Below, piece after piece: positions 34,506 through 42,863 of a stretch of DNA of 64,000 nucleotides; positions within the stretch are counted from its first letter, which is position 1; each line of letters opens with the position of its first letter. This DNA is from Roseiarcus sp963822215 (GTDB taxonomy: Bacteria > Pseudomonadota > Alphaproteobacteria > Rhizobiales > Beijerinckiaceae). A model generated the notes under the pieces. It had not been told where the DNA came from and searched no databases. It saw nothing but the letters and a program-made list of their open reading frames with translations. The position numbers and the translations under genes are program-made. The stretch lies in assembly GCA_963822215.1 (NCBI GenBank), contig CAWGGX010000009.1:372001-436000 (forward strand), in the 5' to 3' direction.

Positions 34506-35324
34506 TTAGCGCCAGAAGAAGGGGTCAATATTCGACATCGCGAAGTTCGACATGTTCGGCCGTGCGAAAGGCGGGGCGACCGGCGCCGAGGCGGACGGCG
34601 GGTTGGGCTCAGCCTCGACGGCGGGCGGCGCCGCGACGTTGAGGGGGCCGTCTGACCCGGCGGGCGGTGGAGAAGGCTCCGCCAAGGCGACGGGCGGCGT
34701 CGCTGTGGCGAGGGGGCGATCTGGCTCGGCGAGAGGCGGGGCGGGCTCAGCCGTGGCGATGGGCGGCGTCGCGGCGGCGAGCAGGCCATCCGGCTCGGCG
34801 AGAGGCGGGGCAGGCTCTGTCGCGGCGAGGGGCGGCGGGGCGGCGGCGAAGGTACTGCCCGGCTCGATCGGCGGCGGGGAGGGCTCGGCCTCAAGGGCGG
34901 GCGCCGCTTCGGAGCTGGCCTCGCGCCTCAGCCGGTCGACGAGCGCCTTGACGACGAGCGCGTCGGCCTCTTGCGACCGCGGCGATGGCGCGGTCTTGCA
35001 GGCGCGCGTCTGATAGGCGTCGAGCCGGTCGATCGCCTTGATGAATGGGGCGATCGCCCGAATGTCGCCCTTGGCCAGCGCCTCGCCCGCGACTTTCACG
35101 GCGAAGCCCAGCCGCTCGATCTGCAGGGCGGCGTGGGTCTCCGCCTCGACCGGTTCGCGGCGCTTCACGTGCGCCGCGACGATCTGGCGGACGCGCCGGT
35201 CCGAAAGCCCCTCCGCGCGAGCGACGTCGCGATAGCCCCAGCCTTCGCGCAGCCGGTCCAGCATGCGCCGCGTCCGCGCCGCCCGGGTGAATGTGGTCGT
35301 CTGTCCCCTGGTCCTCTCGTCCAT
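34506..35324 (-). CDS. HTH protein with Pro-rich tandem-repeat tail (cassette C, intact)
   Basis: A 272-residue protein. The N-terminal basic arm MDERTRGQTTTFTRAARTRR is followed by an HTH resembling sigma-70 region 4 (about residues 24-52, REGWGYRDVARAEGLSDRRV). A helical domain (ALQIERLGFAVKVAGEALA...AIAPFIKAIDRLDAYQT) runs to about 110. The tail (about 140-255) is built of Ala/Pro-rich repeats such as PPIATAEPAPPLAEPDRPLA. It ends NIDPFFWR. I choose ATG 35324 (GAGG 5 nt upstream). The DNA-binding role is inferred from the HTH; the family is not named by me. Decayed relatives lie at 14909-15048 and 21640-21818. Confidence 0.72.
   Translation of the reverse strand: MDERTRGQTTTFTRAARTRRMLDRLREGWGYRDVARAEGLSDRRVRQIVAAHVKRREPVEAETHAALQIERLGFAVKVAGEALAKGDIRAIAPFIKAIDRLDAYQTRACKTAPSPRSQEADALVVKALVDRLRREASSEAAPALEAEPSPPPIEPGSTFAAAPPPLAATEPAPPLAEPDGLLAAATPPIATAEPAPPLAEPDRPLATATPPVALAEPSPPPAGSDGPLNVAAPPAVEAEPNPPSASAPVAPPFARPNMSNFAMSNIDPFFWR
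34655..34865. repeat. Tandem repeat of about 69 bp inside the HTH gene
   Basis: About three to four imperfect copies of a 69-bp unit sharing GGCTCGGCGAGAGGCGGGGC and GGCGGCGTCGC blocks encode the 23-residue Ala/Pro-rich repeats. Such in-frame units change copy number easily. Confidence 0.7.
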
Positions 35325-35339
35325 CCCGTCCTCGCCCGC

Positions 35340-35415
35340 CGCCCGGGGCGGCTTGTTTGACTGATGAGAAAGAAGATAACATATAATTCTGTTTTTCAAA
35401 ATACTTTGCCGCCGA
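35340..35415 (-). promoter_or_regulatory. Promoter-like 5' segment of the HTH cassette
   Basis: An AT-rich block in GC-rich DNA. On the minus strand, GGCAAAGTATTTTGAAAAAC and TATATGTTATCTTC align with the equivalent blocks of cassettes A (15091-15138) and B (21771-21818), which have CGACAAA then TATGTT at the same spacing. Probable -35/-10 region. Confidence 0.5.
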
Positions 35416-35809
35416 GGGCCGAGAACACGCAGTCTGTCAGGGCGTTACGGGAGGCGGAGGCAGCGCGGCGAGGGGACTGCTGGCGAAAGGCGAGGTCCAG
35501 AAGCGAACAGCCCGAAAACAAGAAAAGCGGATGTCGGCCGAACGACGGGAGCTGAGAGCGACAGTTGGCCGAACGTCGGGGACAGGCGGGATGTCGGGCG
35601 CACAAGTGGCGTCAGGGAAGCCTCAGTCCGCCCAGAGCGGGAGTTCGTCGCGAGCGATTCAACGGCCGGACTCGACGTTTGGACTAAACCGCTCGCGCGG
35701 TTGGGGTGGCGAGGGGCGGCGGAGACCAGTGGGCTGAGGAGAAGCGCGAAGGCCTGGGTCTGTCTCAAGATCGTGGGGTTCAACCCCATGCGAGACAGGA
35801 GGTTTCGCG
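35416..35809. other. Spacer before the IS91-type element
   Basis: No gene is supported. It contains loose repeats of the type TCGGCCGAACGACGGGAGC / GTTGGCCGAACGTCGGGGAC. An imperfect stem CTGTCTC...GAGACAG around TGGGGTTCAACCCCA at 35760-35798 lies just before the integrase gene, probably part of the mobile element end. Confidence 0.4.
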
Positions 35810-36708
35810 ATGCCCGACAACTCGAAGCCCATCAGCCCTCTGCGCCAGCGCATGATCGACGACATGACGGCGCGCCGGTTCGGCGAGGACACCCAGAGGG
35901 ACTACGTTCGGGCCGTGAAGAACTTCACGGTTTTCCTCGGTCGGTCGCCGGACAAGGCGTCCGCCGAGGACGTTCGCCGCTATCAGTTGCATCTGGCCAA
36001 GCAGCATATTGGCCCGGCGACCATCAACCTGGCCTGCACGGCGCTGCGGTTCTTCTTCAAGATCACGCTGGAAAAGCCCGACCTCGTCCGGCATCTGGCG
36101 CCCGTACAGCGGCCGCGCAAGGCGCCGGTGGTGCTGAGCGAGGAGGAAGTGGCGCGTCTGCTCGAAGCCGCGCCGGGCCTCAAGTACAAGGCGGCGCTCA
36201 GCGTCGCCTACGGCGCGGGCCTGCGGGTGTCTGAGGTCGCGAACCTGAAGGTGTCCGACATTGACAGCCAGCGCATGATGCTCAGGGTCGAGCAGGGCAA
36301 GGGACAGCGGGATCGCGATGTGATGCTGTCGCCGCAACTGCTCGAACTGTTGCGCGAATGGTGGCATGCGGCCAGGCCGCGGGCATGGTTGTTTCCGGGC
36401 CAGAACCCGGTCAACCCGATGTCGGCCCGCCAAATGGTGCGCGTGGTCCACGCCGCGGCGCAGGCGGCGGGGATCGCCAAGCGCGTGTCGCCGCATACGT
36501 TGCGGCATCCCCGGGCTTTGACCCGGGGATCGCTACCCATCTGCTCGAACAGAACGTCGACATTCGGGTGATCCAGGTTCTGCTCGGACACGCCAAGCTG
36601 GAGACGACCGCGCTCTACACCCGCGTCGCCATCAATACGATCCGCGACGTCAAGAGCCCGCTGGAGCGGCTGGGCGTCAACCTGACGAAGCGAAAGCCGC
36701 CCGCCTGA
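35810..36708 (+). pseudogene. IS91-associated tyrosine integrase broken by a palindrome insertion
   Basis: The first frame runs ISPLRQRMIDDMTARRFGED to VSPHTLRH and has the Arg box YGAGLRVSEVANLKVSDID. The second frame resumes at ATHLLEQNVDIRVIQVLLGH and AKLETTALYTRV, giving the catalytic His-x-x-Arg, Gly-His and Tyr boxes. Between them, where HSFATHLL is expected, is a 24-bp palindrome ATCCCCGGG-CTTTGA-CCCGGGGAT (36507-36530), which shifts the frame. CAGGAGG precedes the ATG. Without the insert the protein would be about 295 residues. Confidence 0.85.
36507..36530. repeat. Palindromic insert (REP-like) in the integrase gene
   Basis: Perfect 9-bp arms around a 6-base loop (ATCCCCGGG CTTTGA CCCGGGGAT). 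It replaces about 5 bases of the expected codons, a net gain of about 17 bp, inside the conserved TLRHSFATH block. Confidence 0.8.
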
Positions 36709-36718
36709 CCGCGGCCGC

Positions 36719-37632
36719 ATGGCGCGGCCCCGCCTGGAGGTCGCCGAGGTCTTTCGCGCCCATGGGCCGGCGTGGCGTGAGGCCAACGAAGGCCACGTGA
36801 GCCTCGCCCAGTTGAAAGTGATGTCGGCGATCGAGACCTGTCGCACAGCCGCGCTCGGCGGACATGTCGAGCGCTGCGAGGACTGCGCGCACGAACGCGT
36901 GGCCTACAATTCCTGCCGCAACCGCCACTGCCCCAAGTGTCAGGGGGCGGCGGCCAGGCAGTGGCTCGAAGACCGTGAGGCGGAGCTGCTGCCAGTTCCC
37001 TACTACCACGTCGTCTTCACCCTGCCGGCTTCGATCGGCGCGATCGCGTTCCAGACCAAAGCGGCCGTCTACGACCTTCTGTTCCGGACCGCCGCCGAGA
37101 CGCTGACCACGATCGCCGCCGACCCGAAGCATCTGGGCGCGCGCATCGGCCTCACCGCCGTCCTCCATACCTGGGGCTCGGCGCTGACCCATCACCCGCA
37201 TGTCCACGTCATCGTTCCCGGCGGCGGCCTGTCGCCGGACGGGTCGCGCTGGATCGCCTGCAAGCCCGGCTTCTTCCTGCCGGTGCGCGTGCTCTCGCGC
37301 CTGTTCCGCCGCCTCTTCCTCGAAGGCCTCACAGCCCTGCATGCGGCCGGCCGGCTCGTCTTCTTCGGCGACCTCGCCCCGCTCGCCGACCAGCGCGCCT
37401 TCGACGCCGCCCTCGCGCCGTTGCGCCGCTCCGAGTGGGTCGTCTACGGGAAGAAGCCGTTCGCCGGACCGAAAGCCGTGCTCGCCTATCTCGCCCGCTA
37501 TACCCACCGCGTCGCCATCTCGAACGCCCGACTCATCGCGCTCGACGAGGCGGGCGTCACCTTCAAATGGAAGGACTACCGCATCAAAGGACGCGACCGG
37601 CTCAAAACCATGACGCTCGACGCCGCCGAGTT
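36719..37632 (+). pseudogene. IS91-family transposase, 5' exon (split by group II intron)
   Basis: The frame gives the zinc-finger motif CEDCAHERVAYNSCRNRHCPKC, the HUH motif LTHHPHVHVIVPGGG and the downstream YLARYTHRVAISNARL and FKWKDYR blocks of IS91 rolling-circle transposases. It reaches LDAAE, where FIRRFLLHVLP is expected. That continuation is found at 39659-39953, after an insertion of 2026 bp. The insertion is a group II intron in antisense orientation, so it cannot be spliced from this transcript and the transposase is disrupted. Confidence 0.9.
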
Positions 37633-37671
37633 GCCGAGTAGGTGAGGACATTGCTGTCCTCACCCCTCGCA

Positions 37672-37703
37672 GACCCGGACGTGCAGAATTCCCGCATCCG
37701 GTT
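37672..37703 (-). ncRNA. Group II intron domain V
   Basis: On the minus strand, AACCGGATGCGGGAATTCTG and then CACGTCCGGGTC fold into the conserved catalytic hairpin of bacterial group II introns. Confidence 0.7.
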
Positions 37704-37705
37704 CT

Positions 37706-39032
37706 TCACGGGCGTGCTTCGCTCATGGTGGTGTAGCGATGGACAATCCGAGCCGCTGGCAATGGATATCGTTTCAATAGATCGCTAAAGCGGCTCCAGA
37801 GGAACCGTTTGCGGCGGTCTCGTCGCGATAGCCATTTCTTCCAGATGCTCGCGACCTCGTTGGCATACCAGCTCAGTCGTCGATAGTTGCCAGAGACGCC
37901 GTAGTAGGCGTAGTGGCCTCGCATCATCGCGCTCAAATGGGCGTGCTGATCCTTGATCGGCCGATGCCGGTTGGTCCGGCACCAGTCGGTGACCGCCGCC
38001 AGGGCGCGGGCGTAGCGGTTCTTCGCCGTCACTTGCCGCACCGCTTTGCCACCCCTCCTGGTCTTGCCCCATACGTGGCAAAAGCCGAGAAAAGTGAACG
38101 AGGTTCCCTCCGTCTCCGGAGGAGACCCATCCGAGTTGTTGAAGCGAAAATCGACGAACCGAGTTCTTCTCGGGATGCAGCGTTAGCCCATACCGATGAA
38201 GCCGCTTGCCCAGAACGCGGAGGACTCGCTTGGCGTCGCGGAAGTACGCGAACGCCATAACGGCATCGTCGGCGAATCGGACAAGGGCGCTGTTCCCTGC
38301 GAGCCGTGAACGCACCTCGCTCTCGAACCATTCATCCAGCACGTGATGCAGGAAGATGTTTGAGAGAATCGGTGAGATCACGCCGCCCTGCGGGGAGCCT
38401 TCGGTCGCATGGCGCAGAAGCCCATCTTCCAGGACTCCTGCCTTCAGCCATTTGTCGATCATCCTTCGGATCACACCATCCGTGACCCGTCTGTCAAGAA
38501 AGTCGCGCAGGTGCGAGTGTGGAATTGAGTCGAAATACTTGACGATGTCGATGTCCAACACCCAGCGCAGTCCGTGGCTCATGAAGCCCGTGCGAAGATC
38601 TTGCAGGGCTTGATGCGCCGACCGTCCCGGCCGGAAGCCGTAGGAGCAGGTAAGGAAGTCTTGCTCGTAAACGGCCTCCAGCACCATGACGATCGCCCGC
38701 TGGGCCACCTTGTCCTCGAGGGTTGGAAGGCCGAGAGGTCGACGCGATCCATCCGCCTTGGGAATATATGCCCGTCGCACTGGCGGTGCCTGATAGCGGC
38801 CCGACTTGATGCGGCCGAGAAGGTCAAGCAAGTTGGCCTCCAGGTTCTTCGCATAGTCGACCGCCGTCATGCCGTCGATGCCAGGAGCACCATCCTTGCG
38901 GGTGAGCCGCCAGGCCTCCTTCATCCATTCCAGGTCGATGACGTGGTGCAGCGTGGAAAGCGCCGCTCCGCGCTTGGCTCTTGCCAGCGCAGCTATCCGT
39001 TGTCGTTTCGTGGACAGGTTTGCGAAGCTCAA
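37706..39032 (-). pseudogene. ltrA: Group II intron reverse transcriptase/maturase with frameshift
   Basis: From 39032 the frame gives GAPGIDGMTAVDY, YIPKADGSRRPLGLPTLEDK, VLDIDIVKYFDSIPHSHL, EGSPQGGVISPILSN and VRFADDAVMAF (RT catalytic FADD). After LHPEK it changes sense. The correct continuation RFVDFRFNNSDGSPPETEG is one base out of frame, and the maturase X domain (AALAAVTDWCRTNRH-like, WKKWLSRRDRRKRFLW) is then read to 37706. One extra A at about 38164-38168 explains the shift. No endonuclease domain is present. The copy is probably inactive. Confidence 0.88.
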
Positions 39033-39658
39033 GGTCTTCTCCCGTGTTTCTCGCCAACGGCTCTCGTCCCGTGGCGCCTCCCTTCCCTCAGTCGGGTCCC
39101 GGTGGGTCCAGTTCCCCGCGTGTGGTTGGTACTATGAAGGCGCTACGACTTCCCGCTCGCGCAATCCCGGTCGCTTATTGGTTCGCTTCCGAGCACCACG
39201 CGATCCCTCCAGTGTTCGTGCTCGCCGCATGGCGCTCCCAGATCGGTGGAGGACCGGCCCCGGGCCCGGGCACTTGTTCAGCCGGCTGCCCAAACTGCCG
39301 GCTCGCTCTCACGTGGGCATGAGCGGGATCTCTCAGGTTCCCAGGCGATCCGTCCCGTGCCTCTGCCCCGCTCCAAGACCCCGGTCGGACCGACGAGCCC
39401 ATGGCCATTGGCGGTCTCGTCGATGCTGCCCCCGCTCGAATGACAGCGAAGGCTCCAACAAGAAAAGCATTTCGAGGCTAATGCGCGGCTTCGGCACCTG
39501 CTGCCTACGCTTCCAGACTGACGTTGCCGTCAGCCCGGCAAGGCTCACTTCCGGCTGGCTGGCTCGCCTTTGCCGGGAGGGAGTTGAACCCTCTGGATCG
39601 CATTGAAAGGTTTCAGATCACGTGTTCATCCTCCTTTCCAGGGCTTACCCTGACGCTA

Positions 39659-39953
39659 CATCCGCCGCTTTCTCCTGCACGTGCTGCCGAGCGGCTTCCA
39701 CCGCATCCGCCATTACGGCCTCTTCGCCGGCACGGTTCGGGCGCGCACCATCGAGCGCGTCCGCCAAGCGCTCGCCGCGCCGAAGACCACATCTGAGCTC
39801 TCGCACGCCGAGGCGAACAGCCAAGCCGAAACAGCTTCGCCTGTGCGACGCTGCCCCTGTTGCGGCGGCCGGATGATCATCGTCGAAACCTTCGAAGGCG
39901 CGCGCCCCGGCCGCCCGCCGTCGCCGACCCGCATCAGGATCGACACCTCATGA
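39659..39953 (+). pseudogene. IS91-family transposase, 3' exon
   Basis: It continues the transposase from 37632 with IRRFLLHVLPSGFHRIRHYG and LFAGTVRARTIERVRQAL, ending with a zinc-finger-like CPCCGGRMIIVETFE and a stop at 39951-39953. All of it matches the C-terminus of IS91 transposases. Confidence 0.9.
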
Positions 39954-40466
39954 CCGTCGCCGCGATTCCCACGCAACCCCGTCTCGCCGCGCCTCCAGCC
40001 ACGCGCCGGAGCAGCAAGCCGATGTCCTCACGACCGCCGCGGACGCTCTCCCGACGCCGCTCCCATACCCGCTGCTCGCATCCTCGCCCCCGAAAAGGCC
40101 CGTCGTGTTCGCTCTCGACGGCAACGCCGACCGCCTTTCGCCCCCGCCGCCACATCGGCGATCCGTCCGCGACCTTCAAATCCCCATAGGTCGCGCCCAG
40201 CCAATCCGCGCCTCTTCCTACCCGCGGTTTCCCCCTTACGAGGCTTTCGGACGCCGGCCCCAGCGCCCGGCCCAGCGCGCCTGCCAAGGGCCGGCGTCCG
40301 AAACCCTTCAGTGAAGCGGACCTACCGGGCGGCCGCTCCGGACGCATCCTCTGGGCGGGAGCGCGGACCTTTATGCACCCGATTTCTGCACTGCGTAACC
40401 TGTTGGCTTCATTGACGTCGATTCGACCGCACGTGGCATCGGCGAGAAAGCTAACGCGATGCTCCT
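39954..40466. other. Right-end region of the IS91-type element
   Basis: No gene. It contains a perfect 16-bp inverted repeat TTTCGGACGCCGGCCC (40245-40260) / GGGCCGGCGTCCGAAA (40288-40303). This hairpin is likely to mark the terminus of the rolling-circle element. Confidence 0.6.
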
Positions 40467-41243
40467 TCAAGGCTTGTCGAGTTCGAGACCGACTCGGTCT
40501 ATGCCGTCCGAAGAAACGCGCACGCTGCTGGTGTAAGGTTGCGACAGTTCCAGAATCAAGAACATCGCACTGGCTACGCAAAAAGAGCCGAGCGCCGCCA
40601 CGGCGATGGTCGCGCGGCTGGACTTTGAGTTCAGCCCGGTGAGAAAGAAGGCGATGCAAGTCCACGCGGAAACGACGTACAGGACTGGCCAAGACACCGC
40701 GTCGACGCCTTGCAGCGACATCAAAATACGAGATTGCCAGATGGCTTCATAATTGTGCTTGGCGTCCGCGAGCAACGATTTCTGCGCGTCGGTCGTCGGT
40801 TCCATATGGTCGAGGACGACGCTCAAACTATCCATGTTGCGAATCGAAGCCGCGATAGCTGCCGCTTTCGTCTGATCGTCGCCCCAAAGTTGTCTATGCG
40901 CATAATCCAGGTCCGCCCGCATCAAGGCCCGAGCATGCGCCGCTTCTGGCCCATATTCCCGGGTCTCTTGATTGAACTCGAGCGCATTGGCGGCGATCCC
41001 CTGTAGCTCGGCCTTCTGCGTCGAGAAGACCCCGAAAGCCGTCCAGATCAGCAAGCCGAGGACGAGCGCCACCAGCGTGACGACGAGGCCCGTCACGCCG
41101 CCGATCATGTCGCGCGCATTCTCGAGCCGTACCCACTCGGCCATATACACGCGAATCGCCAGACCGACGAGGGCCGAGACGAGGGCAGCGACGAAGAAGA
41201 CGACACTGAAAATGAGAGATGTCGTGAGCATAGAATTGGCCAT
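40467..41243 (-). CDS. DUF4239 (bestrophin-like) membrane protein
   Basis: A protein of about 258 residues. Two N-terminal membrane helices (TTSLIFSVVFFVAALVSALV and GVTGLVVTLVALVLGLLIWT) flank a short loop. A soluble helical region (LEFNQETREYGPEAAHARAL) follows, then two C-terminal helices (VLYVVSAWTCIAFFLTGL; TIAVAALGSFCVASAMFLIL). This is the DUF4239 layout; the function is unproven. I use ATG 41243 (MANSMLTTS); an in-frame ATG at 41288 would add 15 residues. Confidence 0.8.
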   Translation of the reverse strand: MANSMLTTSLIFSVVFFVAALVSALVGLAIRVYMAEWVRLENARDMIGGVTGLVVTLVALVLGLLIWTAFGVFSTQKAELQGIAANALEFNQETREYGPEAAHARALMRADLDYAHRQLWGDDQTKAAAIAASIRNMDSLSVVLDHMEPTTDAQKSLLADAKHNYEAIWQSRILMSLQGVDAVSWPVLYVVSAWTCIAFFLTGLNSKSSRATIAVAALGSFCVASAMFLILELSQPYTSSVRVSSDGIDRVGLELDKP

Positions 41244-41508
41244 GTGAAAGAGCGAGGGAAACATGCCCGCGGCCCGAAAGCTTGGCAAGCGGGCGGCGCC
41301 GGCCGGCGGCCTTGCGCGCGTTCGCCGCCCGGATATACTGGCATGCCAGCTTGAAGCTACAGCATCAACGCGGCAAGCGCGTCCTATCCTCTCGAGCGGG
41401 GGGCGTGTCGGTATTTTGCGCCGCGCATGCGGTCTGACGTCGTTATCTTAGGCAAACGCGGCCGCCTTATCGGGGCGTTGCGAAAGCGAAACTTCTGGGA
41501 GGAAGACC

Positions 41509-42639
41509 ATGCAGCTTGTTCGCCATCTGGGAATTTGCGCCTTTGCCGGAGCGGCCCTCGCCGCCGCGGCGCCCGCCTACGCCGCCGGTCCTGAGGTCGT
41601 CGCCGGACCGTCCGCCGAACCCAACTGCTTCGTTCCCTGGACGAGCGACACCAAGTTCCTCAAGTATCCCGCGAAGAAGGGACCGTTCCGGGTCGCGCTG
41701 GCCAACGGCTATATCGCCAACACCTGGCGCATCCAGATGATCCAGACGGCCAAGGCCTACGCCGCCCAACCCGACGTCGCGGCCAAGCTCAAGGAGTTCA
41801 AGGTCGTCTCCACCGGCGAGGACGTCGCCGCGCAGATCGCCGCGGTCGACAACTTCATCGATTCCGGTTTCGACGCGATCGTCGTCGACGTGCAAAACCC
41901 GGACGCGTTCCGGCCGGTGATCAAGCGCGCGAACGACGCCGGCGTGGTCCTGGTCGCCTTCGACAACACTTTCGACTCCCACGATGCGATCAACGTGAAC
42001 GTCGACCAGAAGGGGCTCGGCGTCTATTGGGCGAAATGGCTGATCGAGAATGTCCCGAACGGCGGCAAGATCCTGGAGGTGCGCGGGGTCGCCGGCACCT
42101 CGGTCGATCGCGACCGGCATGACGGCATCCACGAAACGCTCGACAAGAGCGGCAAGCCCTGGAACGTCATCGAGGTCTACGGCAAATGGGACGACCCGAC
42201 CGCGCAGAAAGTCACGGCCGACGCGATCGCTGTGCAAAAGCAGTTTGACGGCTTCACCGCGCAGGGCGGCGACACCGGCGTCGTTCAGGCGATGATCGAC
42301 GCCAAGCAGCCGTTCGTTCCGTTCGGCGGGGAGACGGAAAACGGCTTCCGCAAGTTCTGCGCAGAAGATGGCGACAAGGGCCTCAAATGCGCCTCTGGCG
42401 GCACCGGGCCGGCGCAGGTCGCGGTCGCGATCAAGACGGCGCTCGCCGCTCTCGAGGGGCAGGTCGTGCCGCAGGAGGTCAAGCTGCCGCTGGCGACCGC
42501 CGAAACCCCGAACCTCAAGGCTGGCCGGGACTTCTACCCCGAGCTGTCCGGCAATTTCTTCGTCGGCAACTCCTTCCCGACCTGCGGCATCAACTTCGAC
42601 GCCGCCGAGATCATGGGGCAGAGCAAGGAGAACAAGTAG
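41509..42639 (+). CDS. Sugar ABC transporter periplasmic binding protein
   Basis: A 376-residue type I periplasmic binding protein (Peripla_BP_4, RbsB-like). The signal peptide is CAFAGAALAAAAPAYAAGP. Other blocks are FRVALANGYIANTWRIQMIQ, VDNFIDSGFDAIVVDVQNP, VLVAFDNTFDS, ILEVRGVAGTSVDRDRHDGI and FVPFGGETENGF. The cargo is probably a sugar or polyol; its identity cannot be read. GGAGG lies before the ATG. It heads a four-gene transporter locus. The 42640-42863 spacer holds hairpins that may lower downstream expression. Confidence 0.9.
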   Translation: MQLVRHLGICAFAGAALAAAAPAYAAGPEVVAGPSAEPNCFVPWTSDTKFLKYPAKKGPFRVALANGYIANTWRIQMIQTAKAYAAQPDVAAKLKEFKVVSTGEDVAAQIAAVDNFIDSGFDAIVVDVQNPDAFRPVIKRANDAGVVLVAFDNTFDSHDAINVNVDQKGLGVYWAKWLIENVPNGGKILEVRGVAGTSVDRDRHDGIHETLDKSGKPWNVIEVYGKWDDPTAQKVTADAIAVQKQFDGFTAQGGDTGVVQAMIDAKQPFVPFGGETENGFRKFCAEDGDKGLKCASGGTGPAQVAVAIKTALAALEGQVVPQEVKLPLATAETPNLKAGRDFYPELSGNFFVGNSFPTCGINFDAAEIMGQSKENK

Positions 42640-42677
42640 GCCGCCGCGCCGGGTTCGCGCAGGACCCCCTCTCCCAG

Positions 42678-42810
42678 CATAGCCCGTCGAGAGACGGGCG
42701 TCTTCGACGCCCTTTGCGGGGAGAGGGCACGGGTGAGGGGCTTGGCGATTGGCCGCCGCGAATCCTCGCCCCGCCCCTCATCCTAGCCTTCTCCCCGCGC
42801 GCGGGGAGAA
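42678..42810. repeat. Hairpin-rich spacer in the sugar transporter locus
   Basis: It contains a second copy of the CATAGCCCGTC...GACGGGCGTC hairpin (see about 19752), then CTTCTCCCCGCGCGCGGGGA with GAAGG, a stem of 8-9 bp. These lie between the binding-protein and ATPase genes, where stabilising or attenuating structures are usual. Confidence 0.6.
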
Positions 42811-42863
42811 GGGACGCGCCGCGCCTCACGACGAGGGCGTAGGCAGATCCGGAAGACACGCGG

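Larger units (their letters stand above)
37633..39658 (-). mobile_element. Group II intron inserted antisense in the IS91 transposase
   Basis: Precise removal of 37633-39658 rejoins the transposase codons GAG-TT/C-ATC. Inside, on the minus strand, are about 620 nt of leader (domains I-III), a reverse-transcriptase gene, and a 3' domain V-like hairpin CCGGATGCGGG-AATTC-TGCACGTCCGG (about 37674-37701). A domain VI-like perfect stem GGTGAGGACA/TGTCCTCACC follows at 37641-37664. The expected GUGYG 5' end is not obvious at the junction (TAGCGTCAGG), so the 5' boundary is approximate. Confidence 0.85.

Noticed and set aside
35416..35800. Possible minus-strand gene of 114 codons before the IS91 integrase
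   Set aside because: It covers loose tandem repeats and the element's leader hairpin; low-complexity Ser/Pro/Leu composition and no motif.
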